From Vandiemenella viatica (Eukaryota; Arthropoda; Insecta; Orthoptera; Morabidae), in NCBI GenBank assembly GCA_031002005.1, contig CM061921.1, positions 171,438,935-171,502,934 of the forward strand: a stretch of 64,000 bases of DNA, given 5' to 3'. Made by a program: the position numbers and the translations under genes. The notes under the pieces were generated by a model, which saw nothing but the letters and a program-made list of their open reading frames with translations, was not told the origin of the DNA and made no database searches. This document shows, in pieces, positions 22,230 through 33,032 of the stretch (positions are counted from its first letter, which is position 1; each line of letters opens with the position of its first letter).

Positions 22230-23531
22230 CGAGGGTGAGTTAAATGAAAACCTTAAATTTGTAATAAAAAATCGAAATTTCGCGCCGTTATCCTGTAAGT
22301 TGGTAAGCGTGCTACAAGCAGCGTGCAGAATGGCCTGTAGGTGGCAGCATAGTGCAGATGCACAAATACCGTCGCAGTATCAGTATAAAGATGGATGCCC
22401 CACTTGAGACTTGCACCAGGGAAGAACAGCGTTCTGTTATTCGGTTTTTGAGTTGTGAAGGTGTGAAACCTATTCAAATTCATCGAAGAATGAAGGTTCA
22501 GTACGGTGATGCATGTTTATCATAGCAGCAAGTCTACGAATGGAGCAGGAAGCTGCTAGCAAATGGTGTGACTTCAGTGGAAGATGCTCCTCTTCCAGGT
22601 CAGACACAAGGAGTTGTGACTCCACAGAACATTGCAGCAGTTGAAGCCATAGTGATGGAAAACCGCCGAGTGACACTGAGTGACAATGCAGGATGTTTAA
22701 AGATTAGTCATGGTTCAGCACACCACATTGTGCATGATGTGCTCCAGTTTCACAAAGTGTCTGCATGATGGGTGCCACGGCAGCTGACTCCTGAAATGAT
22801 AGAACTACGTGTTGATGCTTGTGAAGAACTTCTTTGGCGCTTTGAACGAGAAGTTGATGGCTTCCTTGCAAGAATGGTTACTGGGGACGAAACCTGGGTT
22901 CACTTCCACCAACCGGAAACGAAGAGAGCGAGCAAGGAATGGCGCCATTCCTCATCACCAAAACCAAAGAAGTTTCGAACAGAACCAACAGTAGGGAAGG
23001 TTATGCTGACTCTCTTTTGGGACGAAAAAGGCGTCATTTTGGAGCATTACATGCCTAGAGGGACCACTGTCACCAGTGCATCATACACAGATCTCCTAAA
23101 AAATCATCTTCGGCCTGCAATCAAATCAAAGCGACGTGGATTGCTGTCATCAGGTGTCCTTTTGCAACATGACAATGCAAGGCCCCACACTGCCTGTACA
23201 ACAGTTGCAACAATCACAGACCTGCATTTTGAGTGTCTTCCTCATCCACGATACTCACCAGACCTTGCCCTAAGTGATTTCCATATGTTTGAACCGCTCA
23301 AAGAAGCAATGGGAGGAAAGAAGTTCTGTTCTGATGAAGAGGTGCATGAGTGGTTGCGCGGACTACCAAAAGAATTTTTTTCTAAAGGAATTTATGCACT
23401 TTGTAAGCGCTGGAGGACTTGCATTGAGCGTGGGGGAGATTATGTTAAAAAGTGATACAGCTTTGTACCACTTCTGCACAGTAAATAATATTTAAAAAAA
23501 ATATGTAAGGTTTTCATTTGACTCACCCTCG
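22230..23531 (+). mobile_element. mariner transposon, nearly intact
   Basis: Terminal inverted repeats of about 26 bp start CGAGGGTGAGTTAAATGAAA on the left and CGAGGGTGAGTCAAATGAAA on the right (reverse strand), with one difference. Each end is flanked by the TA target duplication (22228-22229 and 23532-23533). The length is 1302 bp, the usual mariner size. The transposase frame runs from 22391 to 23455. It sits just upstream of E2 Gag in the E2 leader. Confidence 0.95.
22391..23455 (+). pseudogene. mariner transposase with two stop codons
   Basis: One frame of 354 codons runs from ATG 22391 to TGA 23453-23455, interrupted only by TAG at 22523-22525 (codon 45) and TGA at 22766-22768. There is no frameshift. 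The N-terminus (EEQRSVIRFLSCEGVKPIQI) is the paired-like HTH. The linker after the second stop is WVPRQLTPEM, the WVPHxL motif. The catalytic triad is VTGDETWVHFHQPE, LLQHDNARPHT and YSPDLALSDFHMF; the last two Asp are 34 residues apart, the D,D34D signature. The second stop replaces a codon that related elements have as Arg, consistent with CGA to TGA. About three residues appear missing near EEVHEWL. Confidence 0.93.
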
Positions 23532-23533
23532 TA

Positions 23534-26460
23534 TATTGTAACGTTTAATTTTTTATTCTTTCAATATCTAATTACGTTCTGGGTAATTGAGAAAACGATT
23601 TTTATTTTTATTTCAGTGTAGCACTTCAGAAATATTAATAGTCACTACAAAACCGTACCTATTTCCGAATTTATACGAAACATTTGCACAGTCGATATTT
23701 CACAGATAATGTGTGCATTAAACCATCATATTGTAATAATCTCTTTGCTGGCGTAGCAATATATAAATCTATCAGGTTACTCTTAATAAAGTACAGATTA
23801 TACTTTTCACTTGGTTTTCAATTTAATCGTCTCAACAATTACTATTTTCTATTTTACCAAATGCTTTTTATTACTCAAGTTATTTTCGTTATTCTTATTA
23901 ACTTGAAAACTCTCTTATCCAGTATTTTTCAAAATTTATCTTTCCTTTAATACTTTCTTTTACGAATAAAACAAGTCTTCTACTTGCCTTATCAGCGTGG
24001 TATCCTCCTATGTTACTGGTACTTTTGTATAACCATTATATTGTTATATATCGTCCACGTCACGATTTGCCAATTTGTAAGTTTCTTTATTTTAGAAAAT
24101 ATGAAAATATACTTTATCTACTTAAATATAATACTTTTACTTATGTTTCAGGCGTCAGACTAGTTCAAATAGGATCTTTATTTATCCATCTATGTCCGTC
24201 GCTGGTTTTCTTTCGATACCACCGCTGAAATAACACTACTATTTAAAAAAAAAAATACCAAATGTAAATTAAGAATCAACTCCATTCTCTTTATTATAAC
24301 TTCAATATGAAGCAAAATCTTCTACTTATCTTTTTATCTTCTATTTTTCAAATGACAATCAATTACTATATAAAAAAAAACAAATTTTATAAATATAAAA
24401 TATACGGTGAGGTTGTGTACCTCACAGCCGCCATGACTGAGATAACATCGAGACACATGCAGAAATCTCAGGTACTGGCTAATGCATATACTACCCCTCT
24501 GCTGCCTTGAGAAAGATACTTCAAGTGACTAAAATTTTATGTGATATGATTGATTTGCATCATAGCTATTTCCATGCACTATTTCGATGATTTTAATAGC
24601 ATTGTCGTTGTACCCCATTCGTGTGAATTCATTAAAGTCGCTTGATCTTTTCAATGCTATTTCTATTGCTAACACCGAATCCCTGCTCATTACTAGCTAT
24701 AAGTAATAGTATGACTGTAAAATCTTTGGTCACATGATCATATATCTCAGGTTAAACGAACCAGGGAGCGATTGATCAGAGACGAACTCAGGTTTCTGTG
24801 TCGTCAAACCACTAGGGATACTACAGACATTTAGACTATCATCTACATAGTTCTAATCAACATTAATTGTGACATCACTTATAAAATATTCTTCGTTAAT
24901 TACCTTACTAATGTTACCTTACATAACACAAAGATTCATCATTAATTGTATTCATACTTCGTTCAACCTCTCGAATCACCGGTATCTACTGTAGGTTCGT
25001 AGTTCCATATCTGAATTTCCTCATTTAGCACTTTCAAAGAATTAAGAGATGCCTTATTAGACATTTTTAATTATTTAATAGAGTTATTGATTTCTCCACA
25101 AAATTTTACTTGCAGACCACCATAAGACATTTGCACCGACCGATTTACCCTCCAGGATTCTGTTTGTTATTTAGATAGACGGTTATCTAAACAATAATTA
25201 GAAATTTCTGATAATTAAACTGAGTTCTTAATTTCTTCAAATTACAAATTGTGCTACGAGTATAAGTTGAATTGTGGATTGGGAGATAAGTTGTGCTGAA
25301 AATTGAAACAGTAATGGATTACAGAGATTAGTTCATGTCCGCTATAACCGACAGAAACATAAATCTGGAGTTCTGGTTTCAAGAGCTGCAACAGGACTTC
25401 TGTCTATAAGTAAAAAGTGTTGCAGGCAGGTAGAACGTAATTCGGTAGCTGTTAACAAAACACCATCGTCCATCAAGTTCTCTTTACGGATTGTGTCTTC
25501 AGAACTTTTACCGTCCTCCATGTTAAAAACGTTAGTTAAAACTAATAAATTAAGACGTGACATTCTGCAATTACTGTAAAATAGATATTAGGTTTTGTAG
25601 TCATGCTGGGTTTTGAGTCATACAACCACAAAAGAAAAATGGCTATTGAAACTGATAAGTCCCTAAATTCTTTCACAGAAGATGGTAAATATAATAAAAA
25701 TGTCTCTATCTCACTTTCTGGCCACCAAGTTATCAACCTAAGTTAAAGATTCAATATCTCAAAGTTTACATTGGTATCAGTGTATTCAGGTTGAGAAGTA
25801 TATTACACTGTACAAAAAATGAGCAGGAACTAGAGCTGAACCTAAAATATGTTACCTTAGTGTCAGGTATTTCTCCATGAGGCTAAGTATTGTACATAAG
25901 ATTACTAATAGAAATGCGGACTAGATAAATCGGGTGATTACAACTTTCTTTCTACGACGTGGCGATAGTTATAAATAAAACACATTTTTTAAGATTATTT
26001 TTTTATTCCTCCCATCATTGGGTAATTAAAATACAGTTTTACAGTACATAGTAAAGGTAATTTACAAAGTTATACCAAGTTATCTTTCTTGAGTTCTTGC
26101 AGTGCCCGGCTTCCTAAATCTTCTATATTCTATATAACGCCGGATAATCTTCTGGAACCATTCAGACTTCTCCCGTCCTTTAATGCTGGTTATTGAATTT
26201 AAAACAGTTCATAGTCTGCTGAATGTTACATAATCAGTCTTCCAAGGTATTCTATGGTAATTCTATGACAGGCATCTAACTGTTGGTTTATTACCTTCAC
26301 GTGATGGTGTGATGCAATGTGTAGTGATAATGTTGTCGGATTATATTACAGTTACAGAATCTTAATTGAAATAGACACACCATCTGTCATCTTGTATCCC
26401 TGTGGAGCTATGAAGATGGCCGTTATGATGAGTGGCAATGATTGGTATTATCTTGATTTT
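23534..26460. other. AT-rich sequence, no gene recognised
   Basis: The first several hundred bases may be the upstream leader of E2, since they lie directly upstream of its Gag start once the mariner is removed. I could not match them to the E1 leader or LTR. The frames at 25342-25736 on - resemble no family I know. Confidence 0.4.
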
Positions 26461-26464
26461 ATAT

Positions 26465-27374
26465 TGTAGCGAACGCAGTTGTTAGCTTGGCTCATAAGTT
26501 ACATATTTGTTAATTATGAAATGAGGTCAGCAAGTTTCATGTTAAGAAACCAGAGGGAGGCATCGACCGGTGATTTAGAGCGCTGACAGTAGGGAAAAAG
26601 TGCGCAATGGTCGAGCTAAGGAGGACAGATGACGGCATGCATCGGCCTCGTCATTGGTCTACCATTTGCCCCTCCACTTTAGGACCTTAGTGGGAGGTTG
26701 TGTAAAAAACCTTTGCACAGGTATCGGAGAGTGTATTGTCTTGCTTTGTCTTCATCAATCAGTCGCAGCCAGCAACAGTTGGAGCAGAGAGAACGCAGAC
26801 GTCGAGCCGCCCTCCGACGGCCGTGGCCGCGGGGTGGCGCCACACACGAAGAAGACGGCAGCGCATAACAGGTTGGCTCTGCTGTAGGGTATGGTTGGAC
26901 GTGGAAAGCCATCGTTGGATCAGAGATAGGGAGCTAGGGTCCTCCACAATGCCTACAGCTGGGGTTACTGGTCTAGATAATCGCCCGCAGTCGAAGCAGC
27001 TCTTGCTGTCCTCAAAGTAAATGTCACACTAATGCAGTAATAATATCAGCAACCATTTTCCAGTGTATGTCATAGCAGGATGTCGGAAGGTAGCGCAATA
27101 GCACTTTACATTATAGCCAGTATTCAGCATACCATTTGCATATTTTGTACAGTCATGATAGTAAATAGTGTACATAGTACATGTTTATGAAATCATTCAT
27201 CCTGCCATGATCCTACCACGAATGTCTCACTCCGATCCCAGATCGACTTCTACGATCGATCCTTACCCATTCGCTCATTCCTCTCATCGAATCTGGCCAA
27301 GTCTCCTCTCGGCCTGCTACCAGGTTCGCCATAGGTCCCCATAGGTTTTCCGGTGTCCAGGTGGGGGCACTACA
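26465..27374. repeat. candidate solo LTR, 910 bp
   Basis: The stretch begins TGTAGCGAAC and ends GGGGGCACTACA, so the first and last five bases (TGTAG/CTACA) are inverted repeats with TG...CA ends. It is flanked by ATAT at 26461-26464 and 27375-27378, a 4-bp duplication of Ty3/Gypsy type. The inside is richer in G+C than its surroundings. It has no internal protein similarity; overlapping open frames at 26654-27020 look like chance. The 4-bp flank is AT-only and could be coincidence. Confidence 0.55.
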
Positions 27375-27378
27375 ATAT

Positions 27379-29597
27379 TAGCTTACGCACAATACTTATT
27401 AGAGATACGTATTCCACAATACGATCATGCAGGATCATGCAGTATGCAGACTACTATTGATGAAAATTTTCACTGATGTGAAAATACAAATTCCTTGCAG
27501 GTTAAGTCTTAAAAGCCTCATTTTAATGTTAACAATCAACTGGTGTGAGATGCGGTTACAATAAATTTTTCACATTAGAGTATCTGCGAAAAACGATCTC
27601 GTTCATATTAATTTTGTTGTATTCTTGTATAGTTTTTGCATGACGCTGTAGTTTTTATTTTCTTAATCTAAATTTATGTTTTCAACAGGTACACCACATC
27701 AGTTTAGAATACTTTCCCATTAGTGAGATTGCACTGGTCAAACTCGGCCGCAATTGTTTGAGCGTTTCCTATTTGTCTGTAGTCCCAGAACCACGAACCT
27801 AGGTCTCTCGAGCTTGGATGATATCTTCAAAGACCAAATTTGGATCTCTCTCACAGGAAGCATTGGTTATTCCCGCGGAGTCCAACTTCCGAAATGCATG
27901 CGTAATAGCATTTCACTGACTATAAACGTAAGCGGGGGTATTTTCTCTCTTTCAGCTACTTGCACATGAAGCATCACCCTTACGAGCTTATGGAAAATTA
28001 CTCTTTTAGGTATTTGTATAGCTGCCAAGGAACGGTGACGACAAAAAAACTTGCGAGTTGCCCTGAGAAAGCATTTAAGCTAAAAACGGTACGAAATAAA
28101 TGGCATTATTATCAATATCGACGATGTCTGGTATATTCCAACTTCCACTCACAGACCTGCCATCTAAAGTTCCAAGTATTTCAATGCATGGCAGAAAGAG
28201 GGGATATTCGAACAGCTAGTAAGATAATTGTAGTTAGAGATACTGTTGTTGGTTATCAATGTTAACATGAGCACAGCGAATGAGAGAGCAGAAGATTGTT
28301 TGATGAAGGGATCGATTGGTGGGTAAACACCGAAGGACTGCTTCCAAGAGTTTGAAGAGCTGGTAGCTGGATGTGCAGCAAGCGAGGGAGAACCGTTTTA
28401 TCTACGAATCTAGAGACACCTGCTCTGGTTGAACTGCCGAAGAGACCGGAACTTCTGACGAGGTTGGTCGACTGCCATCTCCTGGGACGAGCTGCGTATG
28501 CTGTATCGACACTCTGAAGGTTCAACGAAATCTACACTTAGTAGTGAAAGACTATTTTCAATAATTCTCCACGCGCGCATAGCGCCCTGAGTCACTTAAA
28601 TGCTTTCCATTGAGACTTCAGCCGGACCAATCAATTAACTGTACTTTCAAACTATTTTGTTACTGCAAGAAAAATTTAAAGAAACCATAAATGTGAATTA
28701 TTTTGATCCTTTCATCAGCTAACTATTGTGATCCAATTTCAATTTACCCTTCATGTCATAAATGATGTGTCAGTGGATTTAATTCATAAATAACTGTAAT
28801 CAATACAAACGTCTGTACAATATGATAAATCAGGTAAAATCGACCAAACCCCAAAGCACTTTACCCACCCGGAATTTGAGAGCGGCTAAGGGTACATAAA
28901 GGAAATAAATAAAAGAAAGAATGAGAGACCAGACCAGCTAAGCATATTACTTTCATTTTTTAAAAAGGGTGTAAAATAAGCTATGTGTCAACAACAAATG
29001 CATGAGAGATGCGCAAAATTCCTTTGATGTTTCAACAGAGATAACCAACCAAGCTATCGCCTGCTGAGCTCGATCGACGGCAAACAGTCGTTCTGCGTGA
29101 AGCAAGAATGCTACGGTAAAATGTCGTACATCCAAAACCGTCATCCGTTAAAGCCGCCTTAGTGTAGTCCGAACGTGCCTCGGCTATATCGTTGTGTGTC
29201 ATCGACAAAAAAGTTCATAAGGATAAATTCGTAATTAAGTTGTTAAGAAGAAACGAAAGAAATTTAAATAATGCTAGATGACAGCAGCACGTGGGGGTAA
29301 ATTTGCATCGTCCTTAGACATAGGTCCACTGGAACTTTTTAATGATGGCCTTGTTCAGTCAGCTGACAGTCTTATTTTTGTTCTTCACTATATAAACAAT
29401 TATGTAGTTAATAAACATTCACGCTTATGTTATAGAGATGAAACGGAAATTATATTATGGAAGCGGAAACAGAATCAGAAGTTTTATGAAAATGTTGTAT
29501 AAAGACGTAAATTGGTGTCATTCCTCTTAATTTACTTCCTAGTTACTTCTATTTAGTAAAAATGTCGAGTGAAATAATATTTATTTTAATAATCAAA
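27379..29597. other. no gene recognised
   Basis: It holds several short open frames (for example 27960-28265 and 28262-28525) without motifs I recognise. No repeat structure was seen. Confidence 0.4.
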
Positions 29598-29599
29598 TA

Positions 29600-31016
29600 C
29601 ACTCCTGGAAATTGAAATAAGAACACCGTTAATTCATTGTCCCAGGAATGGGAAACTTTATATACACATTCCTGGGGTCAGATACAACACATGATCACAC
29701 AGACAGAACCATAGGCACACAGACACAGGCAACAGAGCATGCACAATGTCGGCACTAGTACCGTGTATACCCTCCTGCAATATCCAGGCTGCAATTCTCC
29801 CATGGAGACGATCGTAGAGATGCTGGATGTAGTCCTGTGGAAGGCATGCCAAGCCATTTCCACCTGGCGCCTCAGCTGGACCAGCGTTCGAGCTGGACGT
29901 GCAGACCGCGTGAGACGACGTTTCATCCAGTCCCAAACATGCTCAATGGGGGACAGATCCGGAGATCTCGCTGGCCAGGGTAGTTGACTTACACCTTCTA
30001 GAGCACGTTGGGTGGCACGGGATACATGTGGACGCGCATTGTCCTGTTGGAACAGCATGTTCCCTTGCCGGTCTAGGAATGGTAGAACGATGGGTTCGAT
30101 GACGGTTTGAATGTACCGTGCACTGTTCAGTGTCCCCTCGACGATCACCAGAGGTGTACGGCCAGTGTAGGAGATCGCTCCCCACACCATGATGCCGGGT
30201 GTTGGCCCTGTGTGCCTCGGTCGTATGCAGTCCTGATTGTGGCGCTCACCTGCACGGCGCCAAATACGCATACGACCATCATTGGCACCAAGGCAGAAGC
30301 AACTCTCATCACTGAAGACGACGCGTCTCCATTCGTCCCTCCATACACGCCTGTCACGACACCACTGGAGGTGGGCTGCCCGATGTTGGGGCGTGAGCGG
30401 AAGACGACCTAACGGTGCGCGGGACCGTAGCCCAGCTTCATGGAGACGGTTGCGAATGGTCCTCTCTGATACCCCAGGAGCAACAGTGTCCCTAATTTGC
30501 CGGGAAGTGGCGGTGCGGTCCCCTACGGCACTGCGTAGGATGCGACGGTCTTGGCGTGCGTCCGTGCGTCGCTGCTGTCCGGACCCAGGTCGACGGGCAC
30601 GTGCACCTTCCGCCGACCACTGGCGAACACATCGATGTACTGTGGAGACCTCGCGCCCCACATGTTGAGCAATTCGGCGGTACGTCCACCCGGCCTCCCG
30701 CATGCCCACTATACGCCCTCGCTCAAAGTCCGTCAACTGCACATATGGTTCACGTACACGCTGTCGCGGCATGCTACCAGTGTTAAAGACTTAGATGGAG
30801 CTCCGTATGCCACGGCAAACTGGCTGACACTGACTGCGGCGGTGCCCAACCGCTGCGCAGCTAGCGCCCTTCGACGGCCAACACTGCTGTTCCTGGTGTG
30901 TCCGCTGTGCCGTGCGTTTGATCATTGCTTTTACAGCCCTCTCGTAGTGTCCGGAGCAAGTATGGTGGGTCTTACACACCGGCGTCAATGTGTTCTTATT
31001 TCAATTTCCAGGAGTG
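29600..31016 (-). mobile_element. Tc1-like transposon
   Basis: The termini are perfect 27-bp inverted repeats starting CACTCCTGGAAATTGAAATA, flanked by TA on both sides (29598-29599 and 31017-31018). The length is 1417 bp. The transposase lies on -. The identical termini, and a frame open except at its end, point to a fairly recent insertion. Confidence 0.95.
29755..30772 (-). pseudogene. Tc1-family transposase, C-terminal frameshifts
   Basis: ATG at 30772 gives MPRQRVREPYVQLTDFERGR followed by IVGMREAGWTYRRIAQHVGR, the first helix-turn-helix of the paired-like DNA-binding domain. The second HTH region (RQIRDTVAPGVSERTIRNRL) follows. The catalytic residues are VFSDESCF, FQQDNARPHVS and ARSPDLSPIEHVWDWMKRRL; the last Asp and Glu are about 33 positions apart. 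Near 29835-29850 the frame shifts after AWHAF into PQDYIQHLYDRLHGRIAAW, then shifts again to reach GGYTRY and a TAG at 29755-29757, the likely ancestral stop. The open frame running to 29678 is a read-through product. Confidence 0.9.
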
Positions 31017-31042
31017 TAAATCATGCAGTAGCTGCTTTTAAA

Positions 31043-31068
31043 GTAAATAATAATAATAATAATAATAG
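31043..31068. repeat. (AAT)n microsatellite
   Basis: About eight AAT units lie just outside the right end of the Tc1 element. Confidence 0.9.
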
Positions 31069-31839
31069 TTTTCTAATTACTGCAGCTAATATTTGAAAGT
31101 AAAAATTGGAAAGTTAAATTTTAAACACAAAAGCTTAGAAGCTTTTGTTATTTTAAATTGCTTCTTCTTTCACCATTAATTATGGCTGCTTCACTGAACA
31201 TTTTTTCGCTACAACACTGATAGTAGTTGTAATGACAACAATATGGATGATTTGTGTGTTTATTTGCCACCACTTAGGAGGCTCTTCTTTGGATGGAAGT
31301 CGTATTTGGTTCAGCTACTGGACCAGACTGACATTAATGAAATTCTCCCTGGTGTCCAGCCGGATGATGATGTATAAACACGACGATTCGACAGCTAGCT
31401 CTGTTGTCTTCAGCAGATTTCAGGTCTCTTCTAGCTGTGGCAAGCTGACTGTCTCAAAAGAAATGTTAAGGAGCAGACTGAAATTTATTTCTTCTTTCTT
31501 TTTCCTACAACTTAAGAACTGCATTTAGTTTCTCTCACTCTTCAAACTCGTCTGGAAGCATACAATTCAAATGACTTTATAAAGCAATGGTAGAATGGAA
31601 GAAATCCTTTTTAACATAACATACACTTTGCCAAAGATTAAATTTTTTCTCTAGATTGGATTTGGTTTCATTTTGACACACAATATCGGTTATACAACAA
31701 AATACATGATTAGCGGATAAACTCTCATGGCACTAGTTCTCTTCATACCAACTACGCACAAGCATTAGAAAAACGTTGATAATATCAACGTGGTACAATC
31801 GATATCAACGGCTCATTCAAAGCAGATGCTCGATGACCA

Positions 31840-32078
31840 TAAGAGGTGTCAAAAATATTTAGTTCCTTGAACACCTTGGTGAGACAAGGTTTTCTGTGAA
31901 AGGGACATGAAAATTAAAAATTCATGGTATTTCAAAAGACCGAGCTGAAGATGTGACCGATATAAAATCGTGGCTGCAAAGAGATGGTTACAAATGGCTT
32001 CATAATGACTGTCAGAATGAAATTCTTGATTTGAAGGTTATTTCACTACTGTCTGGAATCATGGAAGAAATAGGAGTC
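31840..32078 (+). pseudogene. possible hAT transposase scrap
   Basis: The frame with DIKSWLQRDGYKWLHNDCQN then EILDLKVISLLSGIMEEI resembles the segment before the first catalytic Asp in DUF4371-type hAT transposases (a Gln-Asn-Glu-Ile helix followed by hydrophobic residues and EI). The similarity stops abruptly at about 32078, where the next element begins. The catalytic part is absent, so the call is weak. Confidence 0.3.
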
Positions 32079-32080
32079 AT

Positions 32081-32235
32081 CTTACCTGAGAATCGTTTCG
32101 GAAGATTTCACATCTGCTGCAACCTTTTACGGCAGCTTCCAGCTGTGTAACTTTCGCTAAAACAGCTGCAAGCTGTGCGCGGAGATCAGCCACCTCAACT
32201 CGCATCTGCTCACAGCAATCACAGCCCCTAGCCAT
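32081..32235 (-). CDS. short Cys-containing coiled-coil ORF, possible LINE ORF1 start
   Basis: From the ATG complementary to 32233-32235 the frame encodes about 52 residues: MARGCDCCEQMRVEVADLRA, then QLAAVLAKVTQLEAAV, then GCSRCE. It has a CxCC cluster, a regular Leu/Ala/Val heptad pattern, and a CxxC. It is followed by CAGGTAAGA, which could be a splice donor, or the frame simply ends two codons later. A 121-bp tandem array lies upstream on the same strand. I read this as the 5' end of a non-LTR retrotransposon ORF1, but a host exon is possible. Confidence 0.4.
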
Positions 32236-32308
32236 TCAGCTTTTGAAAAACGCAAAAAAGAAAACAAGAACAGAAAATCGAAATAACCTGTACTCCGCAC
32301 AAAATATA

Positions 32309-32590
32309 AACACTCAGAGATTGCACTAACTAAACCTACACACCACTAAAGATCAAATACTACAAGAAAATACGCCACTGTTCTCAACGACTGTTAAACT
32401 GTAACTTACCTCTACTTTCTGCAAAAGAAAAAACTCAAAGATTACACCAACTAAATCTACACACCACTAAAGATCAAATACTACAAGAAAATACGCTACT
32501 GTTCTCAACGACTGCTAAACTGTAACTTACCTCTACTTTCTACAAAAGTATACACTCAAAGATTATACTAACCAAAATCTACATATTGAG
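32309..32590. repeat. 121-bp tandem repeat, about 2.3 copies
   Basis: CACCACTAAAGATCAAATAC occurs at 32341 and again at 32462, followed by near-identical sequence through AACTGTAACTTACCTCTACT. A third, partial copy ends near 32590. The two full units differ at few positions. Viewed on - the array lies about 75 bp upstream of the coiled-coil ORF, the position of monomeric promoter arrays in some LINEs. Confidence 0.9.
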
Positions 32591-33032
32591 AAAGGAATCA
32601 AAGGGTGTTTGTACCCTATGAAGTGTATGCTTTAAAAATTGAGACTGCATGCAATCAAAAATACTCTCAACACTATGGCGAGAGTTAACTGGGCTAAACG
32701 TATTGTGAAGAAATTAATAATTCTAGTTGCATGATGTAAATTAATTGTTCCATAAAGTTACATTTACATTATAACTTCATAGCACAGGAAGTCTAATCAA
32801 CCTAATTTCCTAATATTAGAAACAACCCACCTCACGAACACATAGGTATCACCAAAATTTGTGGAAGCAACATAATATTCTAAAACAATGCTGCACCTAC
32901 ACAATAGAAAATTTATTGGACTCAGTAACTGAAATCTAGACAAAACTGATTTCGCTTTAGTAGACAGATTCACTGAAATAACAGTTTCCATCACGCTTTA
33001 TTCAAACCTAGCTGATACCCGCGACTTCGTAC

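Noticed and set aside
24408..24510. Possible coding exon with MTEITSRHMQK
   Set aside because: Short, without splice signals in consistent phase or family similarity.
26654..27020. Four overlapping frames in a G+C-rich block
   Set aside because: No motif, both strands open, and the block is better explained as the U3/R part of a solo LTR.
29739..30668. Several open frames of 70-143 codons on + and in other frames over the Tc1 element
   Set aside because: They overlap the transposase on the other strand or in other frames, are Arg/Pro-rich from high G+C, and have no family motif. They are shadows.
31232..31528. A 98-codon frame on +
   Set aside because: I looked for transmembrane or transposase motifs and found none that hold up. 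Not reported as a gene.
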